Positions 29,584 through 39,132 are shown, counted from the first letter of the stretch. The stretch is DNA of 64,000 nucleotides from Seonamhaeicola maritimus (GCF_008056315.1 NZ_VRKQ01000021.1:1-64000); one strand, 5' to 3'. Numbers and translations are program-made. Notes: generated from the sequence alone by a model not told the origin.

Positions 29584-30225
29584 AATACAAACAAATCAAA
29601 TATTAAGAACTAAATACTCTTTAGTTTTACCCTTCTCTCGTCTAATTTTACCACACCTTTTTTATGAGTTACGGAAGTCATTGATTTAATAGATAAACTT
29701 GAATTAAGTCTTTTATAATCTGTTACTAAATATAAAAGTAGTAATCATTCATGTTTGTTATTTGTAATAAACATAATTGAAGGACAGAGGATTTTCATGC
29801 TCCTTTTAATATCTAACTTAATAACTATTCCATTTAACCATGCCAAAAAGAATATTAACAATACGATTTATATAAAACCTTAATTTAATGTTAACAAAAG
29901 GGTAAAATAATATTATTGAAAGGTAAATTTCGCAATTCTTTCATCATGAAATTATCATTTCTTTGCAAAGAACGGGTTTCTTTTGAAGATACAACAAAAC
30001 TTACAAGCTGTTGATTTACTACTTGTTATATACTTAACTAATAAAAAAAACAATTAATAACTAAACTAAATTTATGACATAAACAAACTTTAAAATGAAT
30101 TAATCACAAATAAAAAAGGAGAGTATCAAAATACCCTCCTATTAGTAAAATTCATGTTGTCGCATGAATTCAAAAAGAAAAAAACCCATTGTCGTGGGTA
30201 ATTTTAACTCTAACAAATCAAAAAT
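29584..30225. promoter_or_regulatory. divergent intergenic region between the ten-gene operon and susC
   Basis: 642 bases without a credible gene. It must hold promoters for both the minus-strand sugar-acid operon and the plus-strand susC operon. Palindromic words include CTTTGCAAAG (29971-29980) and TTTCATCATGAAA (29939-29951). GGTAAATTTCG at 29922-29932 is near the Bacteroidota -7 consensus but no clean -33 partner is visible. The last 110 bases form a structured susC leader, listed separately. Confidence 0.5.
30117..30199 (+). promoter_or_regulatory. susC leader with three successive hairpins, two sharing a TTGTCG loop
   Basis: Hairpin 1 is AGGAGAGTAT / ATACCCTCCT with a CAAA loop and one mismatch (30117-30140). 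Hairpin 2 is a perfect 8-bp stem AATTCATG / CATGAATT with loop TTGTCG (30149-30170). Hairpin 3 is ACCCA / TGGGT with the same loop TTGTCG (30184-30199). The susC start is only 26 bases further on. The stems differ while the loop is identical, which suggests the loop is recognised. None ends in a T-tract. Confidence 0.6.
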
Positions 30226-33200
30226 ATGAAAAATCACTTTTATGTAAGGCCACTAATGTCTTATTTAGGGCAACTAATGTCCTTAAAGTTTGATTCAAAA
30301 TTCAAACTTTCTTTTGTTGTGTTTGCAATATCATTTCTAAACATTAATGCAAGCACATCTTCTGAAAACATAGAGCCTGCATCAGATCAAGTATCAACTC
30401 AACAAATCACTGTTTCTGGTACTGTATCTGATATTGATGGCCCCTTACCAGGTGTTAACATCTTGGTTAAAGGAACTTCTCAAGGAACCCAAACGGACTT
30501 TGATGGTAACTATAGTCTTTCAGCTGAAAATGGAGCAATCTTGGTATTCTCTTATTTAGGGTATAAAACTCAAGAAGTTGCGGTAGGAAACAACACTACA
30601 ATTAACGTCACTTTAGAGGCAGACGTTGCTGGACTTGATGAAGTAGTTGTTGTAGGATATGGAACAAGAACTAGAGGCGAACTTACTGGTGCAGTAAGCA
30701 CACTAAAATCTGAAGAGATTGAAAGAACCTCTAGTGGAAACCTTTCCAAATCTTTAGCTGGTAAAATTCCTGGATTAACAGTAAATGACCGTGGTGGTTA
30801 TCCTGGTGAAAATAATGTACAGGTATTTGTGAGAGGACGTGCTACATTAGGAAACAATGCTCCTTTATATGTTATTGACGGTGTGCCTTCAAATTCACAG
30901 GCATTTTCATTCTTAGCACCTGGAGACATAGCCAACATGTCGGTATTAAAAGATGCTGCTGCTGCCATATATGGTGCAAGAGCTGCAAATGGTGTTATAC
31001 TTGTAACAACAAAAAGAGGTAAATCTGGAAAGGCAAAAATATCTTTAAGCACTACGCAACAAATACAGCAATTTACGCGTACGCCAAGATTTATGAATTC
31101 ATTCCAGTATACGACTTACCAAAATGAGGTAGATTCAAGACATGGTAACCCCTTACAATTCACAGATCAAGATATTGAAAACTTTAGAATAGGGAATGAC
31201 CCAATTCAATATCCTGATACTAATTGGTTTGATTTAACCATGAATGATTGGGCTCACCAACAGCGTCATAGCATTAATGTTTCTGGAGGGTCAGAGAACA
31301 TTAAATATTTTGTTAATGGTGACATGCTTGACCAAGGTGGACAGTATAAATCTGGAGATTTAAGCTTTGAGCAATATCAATTGCGTACTAACTTAGATAT
31401 AAAAGTAAATGACAGAATTAAATTGGGTGTTGATTTATATGGATTGAGTGGCAAACGCGTACAACCTGGTGTTAGTAGAGGATTTATTTACAAGCATTTA
31501 ACAGTTACATTACCTACAGAAGTTGGCCAATATCCAAATGGTTTATACGGAGTTGCAGCAGAAGATGGAGCTAATCCAGCTATTATGTCAAGTTTTGCAG
31601 GTGGATTTAACGATGAAAGAAATACTGAGTTTAGAACTCGTTTTAATTTAGACGTAGACTTAGGCTTTATTACTGAAGGGTTAGGATTAAACGCGAATAC
31701 AACTATTACTAGGAGAACAGGAGATGCCAAGCACCTTACACAACCTTGGACTAATTATGCATATAACCCTACTATAGATGAATATGTACCTCAAGTAGGT
31801 TTTGATTTCAACTCTGGAAATACCATTGCAGTACGTGATAGTTTTTGGAAATACAATGAAGAATACATAAATGCACAGCTTAAGTATGATAGAACTTTTG
31901 GAGATCATACTTTAAGAGGTTTTGTTGCCGTTGAGCAAACAAAATGGAGAGGTAGAAACTTTAACGCATATAAAAGAGATTTACCTTCTGCCTTATTACC
32001 AGATTTATTTGCTGGTGGAGACGAAGGTAGAACAGCTTTTGGTGTTTCCAACCCTGGAAGAGCACGTCAAAATTACTTTGGGTCATTATCTTATAACTAC
32101 CAAAAGAAATATTTAATTGATTTCACTTTAAGATATGACGGATCTGATATTTTCCCTGAAGGTCAGAAATATGGAACATTCCCAGGGGTACAAGTTGGTT
32201 GGGTAATCACCAAAGAGCCTTTTATGGAAGGAACTAGCGGTTGGTTAAATAACTTAAAACTTCGTGCATCTTGGGCACAAATTGGTAATGATCGTGTTGC
32301 CCCATTTGCATACCTTGACCAATTTGGTTTAGGTGGTGGATCTGTTCAAAACAGAAATTATTACATTTTTGGTGAATCACCAGGATTGGCAAATTCGTTC
32401 TACTTAAACAGTATTGGAAACCCTAACGTTACTTGGGAATCTGCTACCACACAGAATATTGGTTTGTCATTCTCTTTATTTGACAGTAAGCTTAACGGAG
32501 ACTTTAACTACTACTGGGGAGATAGATCTGACATCCTAACAAGTAGTGCAGCAGATATCCCTTCTCATGCAGGTTTAGATTTAGGTGCATTACCTAATGA
32601 AAACATTGGTATTGTTGATAATTGGGGATGGGAATTTGAATTAAACTATGCCGACGAAATTAACGAAGACTTATCTTATAGCATAGGTGGAAATATAGCA
32701 AACGCCCAGAATGAAATTGTTTATATGGCAGAAGCTGCTGGAGTTCCTGATTGGAGAAAACAAGAAGGGCACGCTTTAGGTTCTTTCCAATCATACCCAA
32801 CAGATGGAATTTACCAGACTCAAGCAGAAATCGATGCTGATCCTGCCGCTGGAGCAGGTACATTACCCGGAGACATAAAATATGTAGACACAGATGGAAA
32901 TGGACAAATTACAGGTAATGATGTAGTTAGAAGGTACACCTCTAACGTACCAGAAATAACATATTCTTTTAACACAGGCTTAAAGTACAAGAATTTTGAT
33001 TTAAACCTATTGTTTCAAGGGCAAGCTAATGCTAATATTGCTATTTTCTTTGATAATTCAGGAAACAGACCTGCTTATTTATTTGAGCAAAGATGGACTC
33101 CAGAAAACCCGAATGGCAGATACCCAAGAGCATATGAAAGAGCAGACACATTTAATGCTAAGTCATCTGCAAACAATGCTATTACAGCAGACACTTGGAT

Positions 33201-33432
33201 TCACGACGCTTCTTTCTTAAGATTAAGAGAGTTACAAATTGGTTATAACATTCCTAAAAGCGCAACTAAATTTGCGGATTTAAGAGTGTTCTTAAGAGGC
33301 TCTAATGTATTTACATGGGACAAATTGAAAGGTCTTGATTTAGACCCTGAAATGCCAGGTTACAGAAACTTTGAACAAGGGTTGTACCAACCATTGAAAA
33401 CATGGAGTTTAGGTGTAAATATTAACTTATAA
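30226..33432 (+). CDS. susC: SusC/RagA-type TonB-dependent outer-membrane transporter
   Basis: 1068 residues. An N-terminal signal is followed by a carboxypeptidase-regulatory-like domain (GPLPGVNILVKGTSQGTQTD, about residues 70-89), a TonB box-like DEVVVVGYG, a plug domain (VRGRATLGNNAPLYVIDGVP) and a 22-strand barrel ending in a short LGVNINL. It imports oligosaccharides over the outer membrane with its SusD partner. The N-terminus is longer than usual; a Met near residue 18 may be the true start. It heads the operon susC-susD. The substrate is unknown, probably the sulfated oligosaccharide processed by the neighbouring enzymes. Confidence 0.95.
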   Translation: MKNHFYVRPLMSYLGQLMSLKFDSKFKLSFVVFAISFLNINASTSSENIEPASDQVSTQQITVSGTVSDIDGPLPGVNILVKGTSQGTQTDFDGNYSLSAENGAILVFSYLGYKTQEVAVGNNTTINVTLEADVAGLDEVVVVGYGTRTRGELTGAVSTLKSEEIERTSSGNLSKSLAGKIPGLTVNDRGGYPGENNVQVFVRGRATLGNNAPLYVIDGVPSNSQAFSFLAPGDIANMSVLKDAAAAIYGARAANGVILVTTKRGKSGKAKISLSTTQQIQQFTRTPRFMNSFQYTTYQNEVDSRHGNPLQFTDQDIENFRIGNDPIQYPDTNWFDLTMNDWAHQQRHSINVSGGSENIKYFVNGDMLDQGGQYKSGDLSFEQYQLRTNLDIKVNDRIKLGVDLYGLSGKRVQPGVSRGFIYKHLTVTLPTEVGQYPNGLYGVAAEDGANPAIMSSFAGGFNDERNTEFRTRFNLDVDLGFITEGLGLNANTTITRRTGDAKHLTQPWTNYAYNPTIDEYVPQVGFDFNSGNTIAVRDSFWKYNEEYINAQLKYDRTFGDHTLRGFVAVEQTKWRGRNFNAYKRDLPSALLPDLFAGGDEGRTAFGVSNPGRARQNYFGSLSYNYQKKYLIDFTLRYDGSDIFPEGQKYGTFPGVQVGWVITKEPFMEGTSGWLNNLKLRASWAQIGNDRVAPFAYLDQFGLGGGSVQNRNYYIFGESPGLANSFYLNSIGNPNVTWESATTQNIGLSFSLFDSKLNGDFNYYWGDRSDILTSSAADIPSHAGLDLGALPNENIGIVDNWGWEFELNYADEINEDLSYSIGGNIANAQNEIVYMAEAAGVPDWRKQEGHALGSFQSYPTDGIYQTQAEIDADPAAGAGTLPGDIKYVDTDGNGQITGNDVVRRYTSNVPEITYSFNTGLKYKNFDLNLLFQGQANANIAIFFDNSGNRPAYLFEQRWTPENPNGRYPRAYERADTFNAKSSANNAITADTWIHDASFLRLRELQIGYNIPKSATKFADLRVFLRGSNVFTWDKLKGLDLDPEMPGYRNFEQGLYQPLKTWSLGVNINL

Positions 33433-33444
33433 TAAAAAATTAAG

Positions 33445-35169
33445 ATGAAAAAATTTAAAATAATATTAGCAATTGCCGTATTAGGCTTTATTAGTTGCGA
33501 GGATGTTTTGGAAAGTGCTCCTGGAGATTCTTATAACGAAGCTGTAATTTACAGTGACATTGCTCTTACTGAAAGTCTAGTTTTCTATAACTATAACGTA
33601 ACAGAAAACTGGGGAATGAACTTTGTAGATTGGTGGACAAGACGTATAGGAATTGAAAACGCCTCTGATGAGTGTTGGTTCCACTGGCCAACCCGTTCTA
33701 GATACACCAATAATTATTCTACCACCACTCCTAGTAATATGGGCTTTTTCCGTAATACTTGGCCGGTATATTATAGATATATTGGTGCAGCAAATAATTT
33801 TCTAAGTAAAATTGATGATAGTCCTGTTGCTACTAATAGCCCAGACGAAGTTGCTGTTTTAAAAGGAGAAATGAAATACCTTAGAGCCGTAGCTTATGCC
33901 CAAATGATTAATTTTTGGGGAGGCGTACCTTTAGTTACCGAGCCATTTGCTTTTGATGCTGATGACTTTACTGTAGCCAGAGCTTCTTATGAAGACTGTA
34001 TTGATTTTATTGTAAGCGAATTAGACGAAGCCATTGCATTATTACCAGACGGTACACGTGGTGGTGCTGAATTTGGTAGAGTATCCAAAGGAGCTTGTAT
34101 GGCCTTAAAATCACGTATGTTATTATATGCCGCAAGTGCACAACATGACCCAAGTGAATCTGGTGCTCCTAGAGGTCCTTTGTACGATTATACAAAACCT
34201 TCTAAGTGGCAAGATGCTGCAAACGCAGCAAAAGCATTAATAGATTACGGACACTACTCGTTGGTTCCAGTAACAACTGCTGAAGAATATCATAACATGT
34301 TCTTAAGCCCTAATTCAGAGCTTATTTTTGCAAGACCATATAGCCCTGAGTTTCCTAATGTACCAAATGACTTTAATACATTGCCAGACAAAGCGCACTC
34401 TCCGGTAGCGAATGGGGGTTGGGGATTAAGTAACCCTACTCACAATTTTGTGCAAGATTTCAAAATGGCCAACGGTATGAGAATTGGCGATGCTGGAAGT
34501 GGATACGATGTTAATGATATTTACGCTAATAGAGAAATGCGTTTCTATGCAAACATTAACTTTCAAGGTTCTTCTTTCCACGGGGTAGAGCTAGAGTACT
34601 GGTCTCCTTTCGGAAATAACAGTAAAGACCTCTTAGGAAATGATGGAAGACACTTTGCGTTAACCGGTTACAACTTACGCAAATTCTTAGATGAATCTAT
34701 TACTATTGATGTTACACAGTCTTCTAACAGACCATTTCCTTTGGCAAGGTTACCAGAGATTTACTTAAACTATGCTGAAGCTCAATATATGTTAGGTAAT
34801 GAAGGCGAGGCTAGAACTTACGTAAGTATGGTAGCAGAACGTGTTGGCTTACCAGCTATCACATCTTCTGGACCTGCATTACTTGAAGATATAAAGTATG
34901 AAAGGCAAATGGAACTATTCTTTGAACATCACAGATATTATGATTTAAGAAGATGGATGGATGAAGATAAGATGGGTGAAGATGTTTTAGGAGTTCAATG
35001 GGAAAAGAGAAACGCAAGTGGAGATTTAGATATTAATGGAACGCTTACTATGATTCCTGAAAATGTTTTAGAAGAAAGAACATTTAATAAAGAAGATTAT
35101 TACCTACCAATTCCTTTTGATGAGGTAGAGAAAGCTGGTCTTATCCAAAACGATGGGTATACCAATTAA
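33445..35169 (+). CDS. susD: SusD/RagB-type surface glycan-binding lipoprotein
   Basis: 574 residues with a lipobox (AIAVLGFISC, Cys18). The alpha-helical TPR-like SusD fold is visible in LKGEMKYLRAVAYAQMINFWGGVPLVTE (starting near residue 138) and the C-terminal FFEHHRYYDLRRWM. It lids the SusC barrel and binds the oligosaccharide at the cell surface. It begins 12 bases after susC ends. A strong terminator follows 70 bases downstream. Confidence 0.95.
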   Translation: MKKFKIILAIAVLGFISCEDVLESAPGDSYNEAVIYSDIALTESLVFYNYNVTENWGMNFVDWWTRRIGIENASDECWFHWPTRSRYTNNYSTTTPSNMGFFRNTWPVYYRYIGAANNFLSKIDDSPVATNSPDEVAVLKGEMKYLRAVAYAQMINFWGGVPLVTEPFAFDADDFTVARASYEDCIDFIVSELDEAIALLPDGTRGGAEFGRVSKGACMALKSRMLLYAASAQHDPSESGAPRGPLYDYTKPSKWQDAANAAKALIDYGHYSLVPVTTAEEYHNMFLSPNSELIFARPYSPEFPNVPNDFNTLPDKAHSPVANGGWGLSNPTHNFVQDFKMANGMRIGDAGSGYDVNDIYANREMRFYANINFQGSSFHGVELEYWSPFGNNSKDLLGNDGRHFALTGYNLRKFLDESITIDVTQSSNRPFPLARLPEIYLNYAEAQYMLGNEGEARTYVSMVAERVGLPAITSSGPALLEDIKYERQMELFFEHHRYYDLRRWMDEDKMGEDVLGVQWEKRNASGDLDINGTLTMIPENVLEERTFNKEDYYLPIPFDEVEKAGLIQNDGYTN

Positions 35170-35241
35170 CAAATATTTGAACTTATTAATTTTTTATTAT
35201 AAAAATTAAGTTTAGTCAAATTGTTTAGTAGTTTAGTTTGG

Positions 35242-35274
35242 AAAACCGAGGCCTCAAAGACCTCGGTTTTTTTC
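35242..35274 (+). terminator. strong intrinsic terminator after susD
   Basis: A perfect 10-bp stem AAAACCGAGG / CCTCGGTTTT with a 9-base loop, followed by TTTCTTT. It lies between susD and the enolase-family gene, whose ATG is only 36 bases downstream, so the downstream genes either depend on read-through or on a promoter inside or next to the hairpin. Confidence 0.9.
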
Positions 35275-35309
35275 TTTACCTTGAACATTTACTTTTTAAA
35301 AAATGTAAA

Positions 35310-36470
35310 ATGAAAATATCCGATATTAAAGTTTTCCCGGTTAACATTGCAGGTAGAAGCCAATTAAATGTAAAAATTGAAACGGACATTGGTATCTATG
35401 GATGGGGAGCATCTGGAATTACAGGAAGGGAATTGGCGGTTATAGGAGTTATTGATCACTATCGCCCTTTATTGATAGGAAAAGACCCTAAACAAATCGG
35501 AGCAATTTGGCAAAATTTGTATCGCGGACAATACTTTGAAGGAGGTCGTGTACTAACAGCTGCTATTTCAGCAATTGATATTGCGCTTTATGACATTAAA
35601 GGAAAAGATTTAGGGATTCCAGTTTATGAACTTTTGGGTGGCAAACAAAGAGACTATATTGAGTGTTTTGCATCATTAAGATTTAGTAGTAAAGAAGAAC
35701 TAATTGCTAGTGCAAAAACCCTAATTAAAGAAGGATGGAATATGCTAAGATTGGCGCCAGCCGAATACGAAGAAAGTAAATATGCTTCCGAATTTGAGCC
35801 TCGAAATTCTATTGCGGTTATTGCAGAATGGGTTACCGCTTTACGTAAGGAAGTGGGAACAAAAGTAACTATTGGTATTGATTACCATCATAGGTTATCT
35901 GTACCGGAAACCGTATCGTTCATTCAACGCATGCCTTTAGGAACTCTCGATTTCATAGAAGAACCTATTAGAGATGAATCACCAGAGGTATATCAGGAAT
36001 TACGCAAAATGGTCAATGTGCCGTTTGCTATTGGTGAAGAGTTTGCAAGTAAATGGCAATTTTTACCTTATATAGAAAAGAATATTACCCAATTTGCTCG
36101 AATTGATGTTTGCAATGTGGGAGGAATTACAGAGGCAATGAAAGTTGCACATATGGCCGAAGCCCATTATATAGATTTATTACCTCATAACCCCATTGGA
36201 CCAATTTGTACTGCGGCAACTATTCATTTAGCGGCAGCCTGTCCAAATTTCACATGGCTAGAAGAAATGAATACCCCGGTAGATAATCCAGGGTTAGACG
36301 ATGCCAATTATTACACTGTACAACCGCAGCTTAAAGGGAATAGATATAAAGTTCAAAACGAGCCAGGTCTAGGAATAGAATTCAATGAAGAACTCGCCTT
36401 GGCCACTAAATTCGAAATGGTAGAAACTCCGAGATTAAAACGACGAGATGGTTCCTTTACTAATTGGTAG
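35310..36470 (+). CDS. enolase-superfamily sugar-acid dehydratase or cycloisomerase (MR/MLE)
   Basis: 386 residues from the ATG at 35310; an upstream TTG at 35238 lies in the terminator and is rejected. The capping domain is followed by a barrel with metal ligands Asp191 (IGIDYHH), Glu217 (FIEEPI) and Glu243 (IGEEFA). A likely catalytic His293 sits in LPHNPIGP, and the Asp-x-His at 191-193 resembles galactonate-dehydratase types. Substrates of relatives are D-galactonate, rhamnonate, mannonate and 3,6-anhydrogalactonate. In a carrageenan-like locus the last is attractive: it would yield 2-keto-3-deoxygalactonate for the kinase and aldolase at 40.8-42.6 kb. Function within the superfamily is inference. 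Confidence 0.82.
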   Translation: MKISDIKVFPVNIAGRSQLNVKIETDIGIYGWGASGITGRELAVIGVIDHYRPLLIGKDPKQIGAIWQNLYRGQYFEGGRVLTAAISAIDIALYDIKGKDLGIPVYELLGGKQRDYIECFASLRFSSKEELIASAKTLIKEGWNMLRLAPAEYEESKYASEFEPRNSIAVIAEWVTALRKEVGTKVTIGIDYHHRLSVPETVSFIQRMPLGTLDFIEEPIRDESPEVYQELRKMVNVPFAIGEEFASKWQFLPYIEKNITQFARIDVCNVGGITEAMKVAHMAEAHYIDLLPHNPIGPICTAATIHLAAACPNFTWLEEMNTPVDNPGLDDANYYTVQPQLKGNRYKVQNEPGLGIEFNEELALATKFEMVETPRLKRRDGSFTNW

Positions 36471-36493
36471 TTTAAAATTATAATTATAAAAAA

Positions 36494-38275
36494 ATGAAAC
36501 ATTTCCTCATATCAATAACAATTCTATTTTTTAGTTCTTTAGGTTACGCTCAAATTCAGAGTAAACCCAATATTATCATTATGATGACTGATGATCAAGG
36601 TTATGGCGATATAGGTGCTCACGGTAATCCTTATTTAAAAACTCCGCAAATTGAATCAATAGGCACTCAAGGTTTAGAAATGACCCATTTCTTCTCTTAT
36701 CCTAATTGTTCTGCATCAAGAGCATCTCTTTTAACTGGTCGATATCCTTATAGAACAGGAGTAACGGCAGTAACTCAGGTAGATCATTTTATGAATACTT
36801 CAGAGGTAACAATTGCTGAAATATTGAGTGATAATGGTTATAGAACGGGTATATTTGGAAAATGGCATTTAGGTGATAACACCCCAATGCGGCCAATTGA
36901 TCAGGGTTTTCAAGAAACTTTAGTGCACAGAGGAGGAGGTATAGGACAGGCAGCTGGACCTGCGGGAAACACTTATTTTAATCCCATTTTAGAACATAAT
37001 GGAACTTCAAAAAAATATGAAGGTTATTGCGATGACATATTTACCGAAGCGACGTTAGATTTTATAAGTTTAAAAAGTGATAAACCCTTTTTTGCTTACT
37101 TAGCTACCAATCTACCTCATTTCCCTTTACAAGTGCCAAATTCAAGAGCAGAACCTTATAGACAGATTGGATTACATGAGGACAATGCTTTAACCTATGG
37201 CATGATAGATAACATTGACTATAATGTTGGTAGAGTACTTAATAAGTTAAAAGAATTAGGCATTGAAAATAATACCATTGTTGTTTTCCTTTCAGATAAT
37301 GGTCCAAGGCACAGAAGGACAAAAAATGATTCTTATCCTGGGCGTTGGGTAGCTAACTTAAGAGGCACTAAAACAAGTGTCTATGATGCCGGTATTCGCG
37401 TTCCATTCTATGTGCAATGGCCAGGTAAGATTGACCCAAAAAAACAAACATCTCAAATGGGTGCTATTATAGACTTAATGCCAACATTGCTAGATGCGAT
37501 TAATGTAGATAAACCAAAGGGAATACATATTGATGGAAAATCACTACTCCCCCTTTGGATAAAAGGAGATTCTGACAATATTGAAAATAGAGATTTCTTT
37601 GTACAAATGCATTACGGGCCAACCCCATTTAAATATATGCATTTTGCTGTAAGAACGTCCAAATACAAACTAGTGAGTCCGCATGATTTTCCACATGGCA
37701 TAGTTCACCAACCAACAGATTTCACTTTAAATCATGTTTTGAAAAACCTTGAACTCTACAACGTAGAAAATGATCCAAGTGAACGTATTAATATTGCTAA
37801 AGAAAATCCAGAAATAGTTGAAGCTATGTTAGAGCGGTATGAAATTTGGTTCGACGAAGTTTCCGAAGAACGTGATTCTAAAGGAATTCAAAGAATTCAT
37901 TTAGGAACCAAAAAACAACCTAAAGTTAATTTATCACGTTTTGATTGGGGAGGCCCGCGAGTTATATCACGCTTCGATTATGGCGGTCCCAGGGTAGTAG
38001 AGGATAATCAATTAGGATTTTGGCGTGTTAAAACAGAAGCTGGGAGTTATAAAATAACCATTCATTTGCCTGAGATAAATACTGACGCAATCACTCATGT
38101 TAGATATAATGATTTACATTTAAAAGCCCCAGTTAAAAAAAGTCAAAACCAAGTTGTTTTTGAAAATGTTATACTTCCAAAAGGCAAGGGTAATTTTCAT
38201 GTATTCATAAGAAATAAAAGACTTCCTATAGGACCACTTTTTGTCGATGTTAAGCGTGTACTTTTAATAAATTAG
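36494..38275 (+). CDS. S1-type Cys sulfatase, periplasmic
   Basis: 593 residues with a signal peptide ending near AQIQS. The formylglycine motif is C72-S-A-S-R76 followed by ASLLTGR, the Cys type matured by FGE. The metal Asp pair is in MMTDDQGYGD (residues 31-40), and GKWHLGD lies further in. The last ~100 residues form an extra sandwich-like module after an 11-residue tandem repeat (RFDWGGPRV then RFDYGGPRV, residues 482-501). It removes sulfate esters from an algal-type oligosaccharide. The start is 23 bases after the enolase-family stop, so the two form one operon. The S1 subfamily is not assignable by eye. Confidence 0.92.
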   Translation: MKHFLISITILFFSSLGYAQIQSKPNIIIMMTDDQGYGDIGAHGNPYLKTPQIESIGTQGLEMTHFFSYPNCSASRASLLTGRYPYRTGVTAVTQVDHFMNTSEVTIAEILSDNGYRTGIFGKWHLGDNTPMRPIDQGFQETLVHRGGGIGQAAGPAGNTYFNPILEHNGTSKKYEGYCDDIFTEATLDFISLKSDKPFFAYLATNLPHFPLQVPNSRAEPYRQIGLHEDNALTYGMIDNIDYNVGRVLNKLKELGIENNTIVVFLSDNGPRHRRTKNDSYPGRWVANLRGTKTSVYDAGIRVPFYVQWPGKIDPKKQTSQMGAIIDLMPTLLDAINVDKPKGIHIDGKSLLPLWIKGDSDNIENRDFFVQMHYGPTPFKYMHFAVRTSKYKLVSPHDFPHGIVHQPTDFTLNHVLKNLELYNVENDPSERINIAKENPEIVEAMLERYEIWFDEVSEERDSKGIQRIHLGTKKQPKVNLSRFDWGGPRVISRFDYGGPRVVEDNQLGFWRVKTEAGSYKITIHLPEINTDAITHVRYNDLHLKAPVKKSQNQVVFENVILPKGKGNFHVFIRNKRLPIGPLFVDVKRVLLIN

Positions 38276-38470
38276 GTAGGTCATTCATCAAAAAATATTA
38301 TTAATTTTACTGTCTTTAATAGATGAATTTGGTGTTTAATCTTTAAATTGCAATAGTATTTTTTTAAATTAATCAGAAACCTAAAACTGCATATGTTTTT
38401 GCATACGATTTTATAAAATTATAGGCTGTGAGCCCAGTAAATGTGTTGGTGATTTTGTCATCAGAGAGCT

Positions 38471-38514
38471 CATAACCCGAAGGTCACTGGTTCGAGTCCA
38501 GTTCCCGCTACAAC
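38471..38514 (+). tRNA. 3' half of an initiator-type tRNA-Met (CAT), 5' half missing or degenerate
   Basis: GCTCATAACCCGAAGGTC reads as an anticodon loop CTCATAA plus the CCCG 3' arm characteristic of initiator tRNA, then a T-arm ACTGG-TTCGAGT-CCAGT and acceptor TCCCGCT-A. The upstream bases (GTCATCAGAGA) cannot pair with the CCCG arm, and no AGCGGGA-like 5' acceptor or D-arm is found within 80 bases. This is what a tRNA 3' end left as an attachment-site duplicate looks like. It is not a functional tRNA. Confidence 0.7.
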
Positions 38515-38518
38515 TGAA

Positions 38519-38551
38519 AGCTTCACAGAAATGTGAGGCTTTTTTTATTAA
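38519..38551 (+). terminator. intrinsic terminator behind the tRNA fragment
   Basis: AGCTTCACA, a GAAA loop, then TGTGAGGCT (one G-U pair) and TTTTTTT. It looks like the native terminator of a tRNA gene retained beside the 3' fragment. Confidence 0.8.
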
Positions 38552-38599
38552 GTATTTATTTCTGTATCTTTAAAATGTAACTAAATAAAGATTAGAATT

Positions 38600-39026
38600 A
38601 TGAAATCATTTGAAAATGCGACAACATTCTTCCATAATTGTGAATCTGGAAAAAGGATGGGATTCTTGTAAGGATTATATGATAGAAGATGCTTCGTTTG
38701 AAGCCCAAGGTGAAGCTTTTACTGGTGTTGATAAAGTAAAAGTTTATGTAGATGCAATGGCAGGATTAGCAAATGCAACTATGTCTGGAAGTAGTTATAA
38801 AATACATTCCTCTGCCTTTGATGAGGTAAATAATACTGCACTATTTTTTGCAACCTTCACAGGAACACATTCTGGCGATGGTGGGCCGATTCCGCCAACA
38901 AATAAAACAACGAATACACATTATGTTTATTCTATAAAAATGAATGAAGAAGGAATGGTTGAAAACATGACAAAAATATGGAATTCATCATGGGCCTTTC
39001 GAGAACTTGGTTGGATGAAAATATAG
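38600..39026 (+). pseudogene. SnoaL/NTF2-like protein, frameshifted near its 5' end
   Basis: The ATG at 38600 opens MKSFENATTFFHNCESGK, then the frame runs to a stop. The +1-shifted frame continues with GWDSCKDYMIEDASFEAQG to 39026. The junction is the A5 run at 38650-38654; removing one A joins the halves into ESGKGWDSCK, a sensible ~141-residue SnoaL-like polyketide-cyclase-fold protein (residues FEAQGEAFTG and ENMTKIWNSSWAF fit). Either a real one-base insertion or a sequencing error. The intact family is of broad, mostly unknown function. If translation starts internally in the shifted frame a 138-residue product is possible. Confidence 0.7.
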
Positions 39027-39132
39027 TTTCTTATTTTTTAATAAATTTTTTTATTGCTATAAAATAATTCAAAAATTCATTTAGGTTCAATATTTTGAGG
39101 CTTCCCGTACCAAAGTATAAAGTCAAGTAAGC

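Larger units (their letters stand above)
38276..38599. other. gene-free segment with tRNA fragment and terminator
   Basis: 324 bases between the sulfatase and the frameshifted SnoaL-like gene. It contains no ORF of note. Its recognisable contents are the 3' half of an initiator-type tRNA and the terminator behind it, listed separately. Confidence 0.6.
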
